64,000 nucleotides of DNA from Thysanoteuthis rhombus (Eukaryota > Mollusca > Cephalopoda > Oegopsida > Thysanoteuthidae): assembly GCA_963457665.1 (NCBI GenBank), contig OY735206.1, positions 29,300,377-29,364,376 of the forward strand, given 5' to 3'. Below the pieces are notes generated by a model, which did not search any database, had not been told where the DNA came from, and saw only the letters and a program-made list of their open reading frames with translations. Below are positions 14,401 to 25,930 of the stretch, piece after piece. The number at the start of each line of letters is the position of its first letter. Within the stretch, counting starts at the first letter, position 1. Both the position numbers and the translations under genes were made by a program.

Positions 14401-17400
14401 ATCCCAGAAATTTCATCATTTGTTCCTAGGTCCATAGCCCACCTTTTCAAAAAAGGTCATTGAAATTCATTGAGAATTTCTTAAGATACTGTGTTGGCAA
14501 AGAGACAAGCCGACACATGTTTACATGGTTGAATATATAACCTCTGTCCAGCCTTGTTGGCAGAAGTAACTAATACCTTTTGGTCTTTTTCCCAGATTCA
14601 GGAAGTTCATTGACATTGTAGCATTTCTGGCTACTGAGTTCCTTGGCATTCTTCATGATCTCCAAGATTTGTTGAGCTCTTCGTTTCATTTCTTCTTCAT
14701 CACCTGATAATCCATGAAAAAGAGGAATAAAATTCAAGGAACGTTTTTCTTTTCATTTAATTAATAGGCATTCTAAAATGTATATGAATAATAGCAAATT
14801 TTACCTGACCTCAACAGAATAAAACTGTTTAAACAGATTCAAAGGATCTGGCCTCTCTTCTTTCTTAATGCTAGTATATCAATACATTTGTTTATAGCTA
14901 ACAGACATTTGGTGTGAATATACAAATGCATGGTAAATGATAATAATTATAATAATCTAACCATATTATATGCAAATTTTTTTCTTTTTATCAATTTATT
15001 TGTCAAATGGGACGATCTTATTGATTGGATCACCCTAACCCTAACCCTATGACATTTCAATAAGAATTACATCTTAGTAATTCTAAAAAGTTTATGTCTG
15101 ATTATCACACATTAAAAAGCTTGAGACAAGCTGAGTCTTGAAAAAAAAATTAAAATTAGGATACTTGAATTATCAAAAATAATTTACCTAATAAAATAGC
15201 TCTAAACTCCTTAGTGCCAATCCATACATGAATAACCATATATCTATAATGATAATATATAGATCTGGTTAGTCATACAATAGAAACCATCACATTACGA
15301 ATGTCTTTTTCGCAGTATGCTATGTTGGGGAGTGATCAATTAAAAATTTAGAAAAAAAGGTGATCAATGAATAAGGTACTTCTCCTGCCCTTTGTTGAGC
15401 AGTAATATTTGATGAAGTCTGATTTTTCAAAAAATAAGCATGAATGCTGCCTGTAACATACTAAGGAACCAATTAAGCATTAGCTTACATTGCAAATTGA
15501 ATCTTCCACCCAAAACTTAATCAGGGAGTAATTTTTAAAAAACTTCAACTTTTTTCTAGACATGATAAGATGTAAATGTTTATATTTTCAGCCCTGTAGC
15601 TCCCTTGGTGTGGTCTGTACACACTATATATTTATATATTGCTAGACCAACCAGCTTAAAAAACTGAAAAAAGCTATGTTGACGGTTTCTAATGATAATT
15701 CAGCCCAGAAGACCAGATCTTGTGGTAATAGTGCTAGAAGAGGAAGTGTCAGAAATTAGATTTCACTGTCCTGGCAGACCACAGGGTGAAGCCAAAAGGC
15801 AGTGAATAGTTAGATATGTATCTGAACCTTGCCAGACAGCTGAAAAAGTTGTGGAACATGAAGATGACAGTAGTATCAACTGCGGTCAGAGCCCTGGGAA
15901 CAGTTCTCAAGAATCCTGCAAAAAAGTTTTAGGAACTAGGAAGAGCTGAGACTATCCAGATGACAGCACTACTGAAGTCGGCTAGAATACTGAGAAAAGT
16001 CCTGAAGTATTGAGGGGACTTGCTGTCACTTGATATTCAATGAAATCCACCAGTCACTGCTGGTATGAAAACTTGATGAATAATAAAAAAAAGATGAGTT
16101 TCTCATTATCCAGAACATTAGTAGATATGTCACAATCTGAAACGTGTCAAAAGCTGTTAATAACAATCCATTGAGATGAAGTTCAAGTCCATTATTCCAG
16201 AAATACAATAAAATCTGTGGTTCCATTCACATACTCACCATTTGCAGATAAATATTCTTGTAGGCATCCACAGGGCCGAGATTTGAAATTGGGGCACCAA
16301 AGTTTCTCAGCTTTAAGAAAATAAGTAAACAAGTCTGGTTAATCACTAAATAGAAACAGTCGATTGATCAACATCTTTTCACAGCATGCAGTGTTGATGG
16401 TGATCAATTTTAAAAAATTGAACAATAGGTAAGTTACTTTTCACACCTTTTTTGGGGCAGTGATCACTGAAAAAAAACTGAATTTCCAAAAAACAAATGT
16501 GAATACTGTCCGACACAAACTAAGAGATCAATTTAGCATACACTTACATTGTAAATTGACCCCCTTCCACAATAAACCTGGGGGGGGGAGAAAAATGTTT
16601 TTCTCAAGACATAAGGAGTAAATGTTTATATCTTAAGCTCTTAAGCTCCAATACTGTAAATACAAAATTATTTTTTTCAATTGAGGTATTTTTCCATTTT
16701 TTTCCAAATAGTTATCTATTTGCTGTCTGTCCACATGATATCTATAATAGTTCTCAATGATTTTCAGAGGAATTTTGATGAGGGTTTGGGTATGAACCAA
16801 GGAAAAAGTAATCAAATTAAGGGACAGATCCAGCATTTGGTTTTCGATTAAGAGATATTTTTCCTATTATTCTGCATGAAATGAGGTTAAAAACAAACAG
16901 CAAATGTAATTGCTAAATTCAAATTTTGAGAGAAGTAACTAGATGTTTGTATATATTTTAGGAATCGCATTCTCTGCCCAGTATTTTACGATTCTATTTT
17001 CATTCAGTTTTTAGTTAGTGTACCGCATTGGAAGAGGTATACACTCTCTGGGTGCTTCCTGATTTTTAAAAAAGGATTTTTCCACTTGGATCTCACCCTG
17101 TTCAAAATCCATTTGGAGCCTACCTACAAGCCCCCCTGCTCAAAATCCTGATTCAACCACCTGAGGGTCAGTGCCAACCACTTACCATTCGGATCTTCCA
17201 TCTTCACAGCCAATGTAGAAGCGAACGACTGTGATTCCTGAAAGTATTTGTTCTTTTCCTCTGCACTTGGTACAACAGGCAACTTTTTAAGTTTACGTGG
17301 ACGGTCAAAGGACAAACCTGGAATTAAAGATAAAATAATTCAATATTCTTTGCAGTAGACATAGCATGTTTGTTCACATTAATATCATTAGAAATCATTG

Positions 17401-20400
17401 ACCGAAACTGTCAACAGATTTCTTCAGTTTTCAAGTGATTCTGCCAGGCTGGCTACTCATATGCTGCTAAAAGATGTTGGTCATGTGATGTTTTCTATTG
17501 AGAAACTAACCAGACCTGTTGATCATATAGTTAAAAAAATACCCAAGTTAGAGGTCACTATAAATCTATTTTATATATACATTTATCTATCCAGTAACCA
17601 TGTACAGGGCCATTGGGAACCAAATGATTTGATTATGGGTGTGTCAAGGGAGATATGGTTTGACAAAGACCATCTCTCTTCAGGTTAGTTTGGAATTTTT
17701 GGAGTTTGAAGTTTAGAGTTTTCCGCATCCTAGACTGGTTGCCAACTACAGCTGGAGAGCCCAGTTAAATTGTCCTTGTGGTGTCATTTATCTGTCTCTT
17801 ACACGGAACCAGTAGTGCTATCAGTGACATTTATGCTGTTAAGGTGTTTAGGGGTTAGCTTTGGTGATTAAGCACAATCAGTTTTGTGTAGGATTAGTGC
17901 AGATTAGAAATGGTTGTAAGGAGGACAATGAACACAGTTATTGGTTGGTAAGCCGCTTGGGTATCAAGTGTCTGATCCCTGTACCTCACCAGTAGCCATT
18001 ATGGGTTAAGAGTGATAATCCGAATAGGTTGCTTCCCTTTATTCACATTTAATATTGATGTAGCATGGCCAACCTTTTAGGCCATACAACATAGATATTA
18101 CACTACTCCAACCTCCAACTTAAAACTATCAGGCAGATTAATAGATATGTTTGATCAATGTTTTTATTTCACTTTTATGTCCCATGAGTCACATGGCCTA
18201 AAAGCATTGCGACTATAACAAAATATTAAAACTGTGATCAATCGTTGTGACTACAGTAATCAATATGGGGATACTAGTCCAAGTAAATCAATGTATATAA
18301 GACTAGACCGGTCAACTTTCAACACTTTAGAGCCCAGCCTACCCTGCTATTTTACTTGTAACTGGAGTTATGTCCCATGGATCACATGGCCTGAAAGCAT
18401 TGTGACTATAACAGACTATGGAGAAATGTTGTGACTAACACAATCATGATGGAGATACTTGAGCAAAGAGAAAAAAAGGACATTGACAGAGATTGTGCAC
18501 AGAATTTTTCCTTGCGTACTTTTGAATTTGACTTAGTGAAGCAATATCTTTTCAATGAAAACTCAGTATCTATCTACAGAATTAGAAATCTTTTGTGGAC
18601 ACATTGATTTCCCTTGTGTACTGGTTGATTTTTACTATTTCTATACAAAAATGTACTCTTTCTGGTGCTTATTGTATAATAGCTAAATGTTATTCAATAT
18701 TTTCTAAATATGAATTTCATTTTTGTTGCATTTTAATAACTTTTTCTTTATTAATTTATTTTTCATCATAACAAACATTGTAAAACTAAGATTATAAATG
18801 CGCTGCAATTTTCAACAATTTTTTAGTCCTTTTTTTGTTTCTGATTTTCATTGTTACAAATGAAATAAATAAGATAAATAGTAAATTTTAGAAAAATTTC
18901 TGTCGGGAGGCCGAGGCACATCTCTAGATATGTAAATCAGGTACTTCTCCTATGCTAACAAGTTATCTGGATGTAAATCTCTTGAACTTACCACATGCAT
19001 TGCATAACGTAAGTTTATTCTCTGTGATTGGATCTATCTTGTGACGAGGACTTGCTGCCACCTGCTTTGATTTCTTCAATTTGCTGACTTTTTTTAGGAG
19101 AGGGTTGCAGATATAAGGGCACTTGCAAAGATCACACTGAAATTGACTACCTAAAAAAGAAAAAAATTAGATTAAAAACGAACAAATTGAAAATCTTTTT
19201 AAAGAATAATCATGAAAATAACATTATTTTTTATTATTTCTATACAAAAATGTACTCCCTCTGGTGCTAATTATAAAATAGCTACTTAGTATGCTGCCAA
19301 AAGACATGGTAGCTATATTGGGAGTGACTACTTGAAAAAATTGAAAAAAGTGCGATCAATAAATAAGTTTCTTATCTCATCTATTGTTGGTCTGCGATCA
19401 CTAAAGAATGAACAAATTTTCAAAAAACAGGCATGAATGCTGCTGGACACAAACTGAGGGACCAATTTAGCATACACTTACATTGTAAATTTAACCCCTC
19501 ACTAGAACCTTATTTTGGGGGTGAATTCTCCAGAGAACGTTTTACAAAGAAAATAAGAAGTAATGTTTAAATTTTCAGCCCTTGAGCTCCATTGGTACAG
19601 CCTATTCTCATGACACTTACATAGATAACTATCCATGCTCATAACTTAAAAACTGAAGAAACTTATGTTGATTGTAGGACAGTTTTGGTCGGCAGTTTCA
19701 AACAAATATTATTCTGCTTGTTCCTACTTGCCTGTATTCAAATGTTACACTTTCATTTTGATAAGAGGATGGGAAGAGCAAGTTAGGTAGTTTACTGAGG
19801 GGGTAAGAAAAAAGAGAGAAGGGAAAGGATTGTTCAAAAATTTAATGAACAGCTAGGATGAGAGATGAGAACAAAAAGTTGGGGTGGGGTAAGAAGATTT
19901 TCACATATGTTCAAGAGGCCTTTATTATAGTAAAATATAGGAGCCATGCCTGTCACACTTATGATGACTTAAGTGGCCTATATTTCAAAATGTATAATCC
20001 TAATGAAAGGAATGTGTACATATCATAATGAGGGAGAGAGGAAAATTACAAGAAATGTAGTCTACAAAGAAATAATTGGCTAGTATACATGTAATTAGAT
20101 AGCATCTATCTATACTAATATTCAAGCCTTTTGTTTGTTTGCCCATGCCTCTTTCATGCTAAAACTACAAGGCCTATTGACCTAATATTTTGCATAGAGA
20201 ATTTTGAAAAAAACAACTTCTTACATAGGCTAATCTTGGAGGTCATTAGAGGTCATTTTCTAGCCAATCTTTGATTCTAAACATCAGAAACAAATATATT
20301 GATTAAAGGCAATAATGATTTGAACAAGCATGAGGTCATCAAAGTGTTGTTTGGTTAAGACTAAACTCCTTAAATTATCCCTTAAACAATAAATCAGTTT

Positions 20401-23400
20401 CGGTGATTCTTCACCAAATATTACATAAATTTTTATTTGTATACTCATGATAACCGTCAGTGAAGTTACTAATACTATTAAGATGACAAATTGATATATG
20501 TATCATCGTTCTCTACTTATACCCTCATCAAGTGTGTTGCAGGGTCAAGTAAATACAGACAATTGTTAGTAAAACCCACTTCCAGCTTGTTAGGCCAGTT
20601 GAAGTTTCATTCTGCTTATGACACCTTTATTCTCCAATGGTCACCCATCTAGGTACTGACTAGGCTCAATGTTGCTCAACTTCTGTGATCTTACAAGAAT
20701 CAGTGTATTCAATATGATTTGGCCATGATCCCTAAGCCTTTGCAATTACTCAGCAATAGATTCAGCTATAGTGATAACACATTGATAAGATTTATAAATT
20801 CTTCCTTCTTTCTGCCTATGTTCTTACAAAAATATTGAATTGATCAATTATCTTTTCATCAATGAATATTATATAACACAATTTAATGGAACTTAACTAT
20901 TAAATTCATACAAAAGAGATAAAATATCGATTCCAAGGGAAATAACTTCTGATTAAAATTATCTCCCTTTCACATTCGTTACATTTTTTTTCTTCAATTC
21001 ACATTTTTTACGCTATTTATTTAAGTGTTCCACTGTCAATTACAAGTGGTTTATGAATTGGTTTTTAAAATTGACAAAAAAAAAAAAATGTTTCAAAGTC
21101 TCACCATTAGATAGAGTGTCATATGGACGGTCTGGATTAACAAGGGATGTTGTCCGGGGATATTTCTTTTTCCGACGAGTTTTCTTGCTAGTGGATGATC
21201 CAAGCTTACTTGCTTGACTGGTACCAGATTCAGGAGAGTAAGATCTTTTCTTGAATCGTTTGCGGAGACTTTTCCTTTCATGAACAGATTCTTTATTGAG
21301 ATTCTCACCCTCAAGTGTAGAGCGAGGTATCTGAAATGAGAGGATTTTTTTAAGTACATTAAATCATCTAAGAACATGAATGCCTTTGCCACTTTTTTGC
21401 AGAGATGTCTGTTCATCTGTCACACTAATCCAAACCGATATATAAAATTAAAAAACACTACCATTATTCCATCATCTGACATGGACCTTAGTAGTCTGAT
21501 GACATACACATGAGCTACCACTACAGAAATCAAATGGATCGAGGTTTCAAGCCGCAAGAATAGTCAGTCAGTCAGTCAGATTGGGTAAGGGAAAGTGGGT
21601 ATCAAAGTAAGAGAGTTTCCTAGGAATACAACTAAATTTTAAAAAGACATGAACAAAAATGTGTCATCAGAAATCGTAGATCACTTTGACAATCAATTTA
21701 TGGATGAATTGAAAAGGCATACTTTCAAGTAAAAAAATGTATATGTTCTCATATATACATGTATATGTTTTAAAAATTTAGGCCCCTTTTTCTTAACATA
21801 CGCTACAGGCCTTGCACTAGCCTAATAGGATACTATACACAAGTAGTTTCAATTCTAAACTGATTCATAACCTTTGACCAAAACTGCTGGCTAATCTATT
21901 TATCTCAAAAACACCTGGAAATGCACATTTTATTTTTGAATTTCTCTGTACTACTAAAAAGTTAATTGGTGATTAACATTGACATACCTCATCTTCAGCT
22001 TTTGGCTGGTGTAGCTGCTCTTGGGATGGTGGAACTTGTTTCAGATTAGGACAGTATCCAATCTGCTGAGAAACATCCATAGAAGATTGGAAAACATCTG
22101 GGAAAACAAATTTAAAAAAATCTTATGGCATATAAAAAAATAACGGGAAATCATCTTGGCTTAAATTATCTTGAAGGTGACTAAGACTTCCACAAAACGA
22201 AGAAAACTTGTATGACTTCCTTCCTCAAATTCAATTTGTAAAATAAAACCATAATGTCTTGAGTGTTGGGGGCAAGGTGATAGAGGCCTCAGTAAGTTAT
22301 TTTGCCTGATGACCTCAAATATTCCCAAGATACTCCTGCCTCGGGATTAGAACAAAGGCAAAAAGGTTGCCAGTTCCTGAGTATGAATATCAGAACTAGT
22401 CATGCATCTGAGAGTGGAGGAAAGAAAGCCATTTGAAAACTCTACCCAGGCCTCCAAAATCCTCATTAAAACATAGTTCATGTAATTCGATCTGCTTCTG
22501 TCTCAACTCAGATGTGCATTGTGCTGGTCCTTAATCCAATGGATCAGCCTTTGGAGTTGTTTTCTAAAGACTGGGGTATTGCTGCTGTCATTGATTTCTT
22601 TGGCATAAACATAAGTTTTATTATATGAGCACAAACACAAGGGAGAGAAAGAATGCGTTCGACCGATCAAAAAAGGCATAAGCAGATCAAAAAAGAATAT
22701 TTTAAAAGTTTGAATTGTTTCAACCTTTTTGAGCCGTTAGTAGTTACCACCTCAACCAAACTCCTCACACTCTACCACAAGATGATCTTCAGAAACCCAG
22801 ACTGGCAAAATAAAGGAATCAAAATAGACGGCAAATATTTTAGCTATTTCAGATTGCCCTTTTCACAGAAAACCTACACAACCTACAATTAATGCAAGAT
22901 GAACTAAATGAAGAAAGCAAGAAAGTCAGTCTACACATGAATTTCAGCAAAATACAGGTCATATACAACAATCACGTTGGAAATAAAAACACAACAATCA
23001 AAATCGGAGAAACAAACCTGGAGAAAGTAGACCACTACATTTACCCAAGATAACGAATCTCCATGAAACCCACAGAAGAAGAAATCAAGCCAAGAATCAC
23101 TCTAGGATGGCAAGTCTTTGGCAGAGTAAGCTCAATCTTCAGAAACAAGAAGATCCCATTAATCCTAAAAAGAAGGGTATACAACCAATGCATCCTCCCG
23201 ATGGACACCTCTGGAGCTGAAACATGGAACCTAACCAAGAGACTGACCCAAAGACTGAGAAGCATGCAATGTGCATATAGAAGAATTATGCTTAACCTCA
23301 CATGGAGTGATCACAAGATAGGACAGAATATCAGAGAGAAAACAGGAGTCCGAGACATCATAGAATCCATCAGAAAACTCAAATGGCAATGGGCTGGTCA

Positions 23401-25778
23401 TGTTGCAAGAATAGCAGACAACTGATGGACATCATGACTCACAACATGGATCCTCAGAGATCACATGCACAACCAAAGCCAGCAGAATACAAGATGGAGA
23501 GACGAACTGGACAAGTTTAGAATGTATTGGCTCCATGATGCCCACAGTAGAGGGGTGTGGCGAATCCTGGGGAAGGTCTGTGTCCAACAATGGATGATAA
23601 AAGACTGCTGCAGATGATGATGATAGAGCATGTTCATTTATTGCAAATTTCCCCTACACAACAAATTTCAAGGAGCCAAGCCCCCAGACCCCTAAATCTC
23701 TTGCTATGCCCTGATCAGAGAAAGTACTAAAAACAATTTAGACATAAACTTTTAAATGACCTGGAAAGGAAAGTGTAGAAAAACAATTGAATGGTGACAG
23801 GGTTTAATGGAAGATGATATAAACTTAGTTGCCCCCACGTTGTGTGACACATCAAGCAATCAACGCACTCCATTGCATGTTGAATGGCTTATGGAACAAA
23901 TATATACAAGAGTTTGGGGTTATTGTCACTTTTCTCGTTTCAAAATGGTCACCACTCCAGCTGCAAGGTGAGGGTTATTAGGGTTGGTAGTGTTAGTCTT
24001 AGGGTTATTGTCATTTATTTCTTTTACTTTAAATTTGCTCTCAGTGCTTGCCAGCTGATGCAGCGGCTATTTTGAAACGGAAATGGTCACAATTGTAGAG
24101 GTTAGTTTTCGTTGAGTTTGGCTGACAATTTATTTATGGATTTGATTTACTAAATCTGCTTTAAACAATTCATCATTGATATAATCTTTGTCATTTATTT
24201 CTGGTACTTGTTTTTTCAATGTTGGACTAAATGCCTCCAATGGGGTTCGTGCATATAGTGGCATCGTTTTAATCAATAGGGATAACAAAAATTATGATTA
24301 TTGACAGCATTATTATGTAAGCCACTGAATGCTTTCTATTCATCCGTATTTATTCTTAGGCGATTGTTTCACTAAATCGGAGTGGTCTCCCATTTTTACC
24401 GACATAGAAAAAGAAAAATCGCTAAAAATAATGTGGAGAAGCAAGTGTTTGGCCACGTGACCATTGTAAGTTCGCTTCCTATCACTAGCGTCTCACGCGA
24501 AGTGCAAGTTGCACTTAACGCAAAGTGCGCTGTGCAAGGTGACATTCATTTTTCTGTCTTTGAAACGACTGTTAATGCCGTCAAAAGTTTTCTTTCGAGT
24601 GCATTTTTAGTAAATAAGCAAGCATGCTCGGTTATATTGGACCAGTAGTGTTGTAAATTCAACTTTTTAATTGAAATACTTCATCTCAAGTTGAAATATT
24701 GATCGAGGCCTTCGAACTTTTTTCAATTTTAAAGTGTTTAAAACCTTGCTAAAATGAAGTTTTAAATCGATCGGTCTTTTTTCCTTAACTTACAGTGAGT
24801 GAATTTAGTTCATAAGCGAAAATCAACCTATTATTAGTCCGAACAGTGAAACACTTAACGGAAGAGAACTTTTAATAATTGCTCTCAAAACTAAAAACGA
24901 TATAAGTAACCCAACGACTTGACTTCTTTAAAAAAAAAAAAATATTTTTTCTTTCTAGAATCTTCAATTCGCTCTGCAGTAACTTCATTGTTTCTAAGTC
25001 AAACGTCAATCCGGGAAAAAAATACAATAATAGGACTACAATTGTGTCAAATAAATTAAAATTGTGATTTTTAATATTAGAAAGATTCGTCAAACAAAAA
25101 GCTTTTTTGTTCAATATTTGTATTTCAGAGAATAGCTGTTGCTTTGAATAAATGTTGAGTTCTAGTGACTGAATTACCCCACCAAACTTCGAAATTGGGT
25201 GTTTTAGAAATAAGTTGATATAGGATGGTGGGTTAAAATGAGACGAACAGTTGATATGATAATTAAATAATTATGGGAAAAAGTTTGTTTTAATTTTAAT
25301 GAAATGCTGTCGTAGTGTTTACTACTTAACTACTATATAAGCGTAAAATACCCACAAAAGTTTGATATGAGTGTGTCTAGTTTCGTTCATAATGAATATT
25401 AGTTGATTTGGGGGCGGAGGAAAAATTAAAATAAAGCGATCGATTGATGAAAAGAAGAGACATCAAACAAAACGAATTATTTTTCTTTCCTTTCCCATTT
25501 TTTCGGCGGGAGTTTATTGAAGGAGAAAGATAGGAGAATTGCGATTTGCAGACGAAGGACAGGTAAGGAGAAAACCGTTATGACCTACCCGTTAAAGAAG
25601 GGCTTCCACCTTCTAAATGGCCGTCCCCGATCAGTTGACTACTAGTATATTGTTGCGAAGGACATGGCTCAGGGTTCAGATTCGGTTGTTGGTCATTTAT
25701 AAGACTGTCAAGACTAACAGAGACCGTTGAAGAGTCGTTATAGTCCGAGTCCTCAACAACAGGCCATCGTGACGCCAT
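3376..25778 (-). CDS. Unrecognised GATA-like / Cys-cluster nuclear protein, 1121 aa, 14 exons
   Basis: Joined minus-strand coding exons: 25778-25589, 22097-21988, 21330-21105, 19150-18992, 17317-17186, 16310-16239, 14703-14577, 13556-13385, 12963-12859, 10979-10877, 9976-9797, 9543-9332, 7328-7215, 4839-3376. Every junction has an AG acceptor and GT donor, and phases match throughout (3366 nt, 1121 codons plus stop). Order of parts: acidic Ser-rich start; basic stretch around residues 115-165; C181xxC184, KC186, C190, then LC225NAC228GL, which matches the second half of a GATA finger but with 40 residues between the Cys pairs; W277C and C286GC; a helical basic part at 297-396; C399, C420, C424, C425, C429; a conserved-looking block at about 432-525; Thr- and Gln-rich runs at 526-634; and a 487-residue Ser/Thr-rich tail encoded by the last exon. 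This suggests a nuclear DNA- or chromatin-binding regulator (inference). I do not recognise a named orthologue. The start is the first ATG, in an AT-ATGGCG context. Confidence 0.85.
6370..6560 (-). repeat. tRNA-like SINE (family 3), minus strand
   Basis: On the minus strand a tRNA-like head is visible: an A-box-like stretch (tggcctcaatggttagcag) and a B-box-like stretch (gagttcaaactct). The body then reads towards lower coordinates. Body sequence is shared with 52690-52870 and in part with 18310-18350 and 37330-37400 ('agcccagcct...tgctattttac'). Confidence 0.6.
7755..8070 (+). repeat. Repeat family A copy
   Basis: Diverged copy of a roughly 400-500 bp interspersed family. It starts with 'tctggttagtcactcaatagaaac', carries 'cttacattgtaaattga' in the middle and ends near 'gacagttttggt'. 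Lies in the last intron of the unrecognised gene, antisense to it. A further fragment of the middle part lies at about 8380-8480. Confidence 0.7.
8805..9205 (+). repeat. Interspersed repeat shared with 60045-60240
   Basis: Both places share 'ggtgatg..tatgtt.ggctg', a G-rich middle and a common end ('ctgca.aacaaa' followed by 'tatttttgctttt'). The copy here is longer. No coding potential and no recognised family. Confidence 0.5.
10039..10430 (+). repeat. Repeat family A copy
   Basis: Contains the family start, the 'gatcaatgaata' and 'ggcaatgatcactaaaaa' blocks, the 'cttacatagtaaattgaacccc' block and a G run. Lies in an intron, antisense to the host gene. Confidence 0.8.
11011..11410. repeat. 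Foldback element with a tRNA-like core
   Basis: Two arms (about 11013-11143 and 11292-11408) are reverse complements of each other over more than 100 bp with moderate divergence. They surround a tRNA-like sequence. The second arm runs into a long TA repeat. A second copy, comprising the core and right arm only, lies at about 61065-61305. See the separate tRNA-like entry. Confidence 0.8.
11208..11288 (+). ncRNA. tRNA-like core of the foldback element
   Basis: A cloverleaf can be drawn: acceptor arm GGTTGTT/AACAGCC (seven pairs, one G-U); D arm GCTC/GAGC with an A box (tagctcaacgg); anticodon arm with four of five pairs; an extra arm of about 14 nt; and T arm GCAGG/CCTGC with a perfect B box (ggttcgattcc). 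The anticodon loop lacks the usual U33, so a working tRNA is unlikely. It is better read as a pol III promoter-bearing element core. Confidence 0.6.
11404..11478. repeat. (TA)n microsatellite
   Basis: A long, nearly perfect TA run adjoining the foldback element's right arm. Confidence 0.95.
13245..13315 (-). mobile_element. hAT-like transposon end
   Basis: On the minus strand the sequence reads 'cagtggttttaaaactgtgg', which resembles the CAGTGGTT..AA termini common in hAT elements and their MITEs. No transposase is seen nearby. Confidence 0.35.
13606..13935 (+). repeat. Three tandem units of about 130 bp
   Basis: Three diverged units start at about 13606, 13734 and 13871. Each has 'ttag/ctagtctg..cacaagg/ccat' followed by 'agcacccagt.a.ga.caaact'. 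A lone related unit lies at about 11955-12005. Located in an intron of the unrecognised gene. Confidence 0.7.
14042..14154. mobile_element. MITE-like inverted-repeat element, short form
   Basis: Terminal inverted repeats of about 30 bp (tcattattattaattttttg near the start and its complement at the end) flank a short centre. The termini match the longer element at 37496-37768, so this looks like a deletion derivative without the tRNA-like core. Confidence 0.65.
15040..15056 (-). repeat. Short telomere-like repeat
   Basis: Just under three CCCTAA units in a row. This is most likely a small interstitial repeat. Confidence 0.6.
15265..15710 (+). repeat. Repeat family A copy, near full length
   Basis: Spans from 'tctggttagtcatacaatag' to 'gttgacggtttctaat' and so defines both family ends. 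Lies in an intron, antisense to the host gene, directly next to a LINE fragment. Confidence 0.85.
15712..16085 (+). mobile_element. Degenerate R4/Dong-like LINE 3' end
   Basis: Nucleotide and codon-level resemblance to the elements at 29190-30775: an 'agaccagatcttgtggtaat' segment (the RPDLV motif), 'ctgaaaaagttgtggaacatg', an 'actactgaagtcggctagaat' segment near the end of the frame, and the 3' block 'ggggacttgctgtcactt'. Short deletions and stops make the frame unreadable as a whole. Confidence 0.7.
16330..16640 (+). repeat. Repeat family A copy
   Basis: Has the family start, the 'gggcagtgatcactgaaaaa' block, the 'cttacattgtaaattgaccc' block and a G run. Begins just 5' (minus-strand sense) of coding exon 6 of the host gene and is antisense to it. 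Confidence 0.8.
16690..17065 (+). repeat. Repeat family B copy
   Basis: Shares 'ttctcaatgaattt/ttttc', 'cagatccag', 'gagagatatttttcct' and the end 'tctctgggtgctt' with 35700-36260. Non-coding interspersed repeat. Confidence 0.6.
18175..18460 (+). repeat. Two direct units of about 190 bp
   Basis: 'ttatgtcccatg..tcacatggcc' followed by 'aaagcattg.gactataaca' occurs at about 18175 and again at about 18367, each followed by similar sequence. The spacer shows a short match to SINE family 3. Confidence 0.65.
18992..19150 (-). other. Exon 4 of the unrecognised gene: GATA-like finger with expanded loop
   Basis: This exon encodes residues 176-228. It starts with two close Cys pairs (C181/C184 and C186/C190), followed by a Lys-rich loop, and ends with LCNAC. 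The next exon continues with GLSFDRPRK. LCNACGL followed by a basic tail is the hallmark of the C-terminal half of GATA-type fingers. The usual spacing between the two Cys pairs is 17-18 residues; here it is 40, so folding as a true GATA finger is uncertain. Confidence 0.7.
19290..19700 (+). repeat. Repeat family A copy
   Basis: Spans 'atgctgccaaaagac' through 'cttacattgtaaatttaaccc' to 'ggacagttttggtcggcagt'. Antisense to the unrecognised gene, in the intron before its GATA-like exon. Confidence 0.8.
20925..21065 (+). repeat. Repeat family C copy, with AAGGGAAATAA motif
   Basis: Starts with 'caagggaaataacttctgat' and contains 'agtgttccactgtcaatta'. The same blocks occur in order at 49570-49740. 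The ends 'aagggaaataac' and 'ttatctccctt' form a short inverted repeat that I associate with mollusc non-coding repeats (recollection, not checked). Confidence 0.65.
22735..23628 (+). mobile_element. 5'-truncated RTE-type LINE, reverse transcriptase C-terminal part
   Basis: Reads through the end of the reverse transcriptase region (KGIKIDGKYFSYFR before the FADD site, which itself is lost), then DELNEESKKV, NTTIKIGETNLEKVDHYIY, PRITLGWQVFGRVSSIF, AETWNLTKRL and LKWQWAGHVARI. These are characteristic of RTE-clade LINEs. The 3' end is a run of TGATGATGATGA, as expected for RTE elements. There are several in-frame stops and at least one frameshift, so it is dead. It lies in intron 1 of the unrecognised gene, antisense to it. 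Confidence 0.85.
25589..25778 (-). other. First coding exon of the unrecognised gene
   Basis: Starts with ATGGCGTCACG and encodes 63 residues plus one base, with a GTAGGT donor. The ATG sits in an AATATGGCG context resembling a YY1-type core. The sequence just upstream in gene sense (25779-25815) is more CG-bearing than its surroundings and is the likely promoter side. Confidence 0.75.
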
Positions 25779-25814
25779 ATTAATTTCTCCGTAATCAAGA
25801 AGCCACGCCTACAG

Positions 25815-25930
25815 TGTTGCCAACTCTTTTAAAATTTTACATCCAAAATGGAGGTAAAAATCATCTAAAAATGTCTTAAATTTCCAGAAAATCATCTTAA
25901 AATACACTACTTATACTCCCGGGCTCAATA
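25815..25930 (+). repeat. Short interspersed repeat near the start of the unrecognised gene
   Basis: 'gtgttgccaactc' is followed by 'ttttacatcc' and 'tttccagaaaatcatc'. Related blocks occur at 28880-28935 (the last part) and, in reverse complement, at 31250-31430 beside the ZZZ3 promoter. Confidence 0.45.

Noticed and set aside
15040-15056. Telomere end or fusion site
   Set aside because: Fewer than three repeat units; too short to mean more than a chance or microsatellite run.
24382-24648. 88-codon plus-strand frame in intron 1 of the unrecognised gene
   Set aside because: No family resemblance and no splice context; only slightly more CG-bearing than its neighbours.
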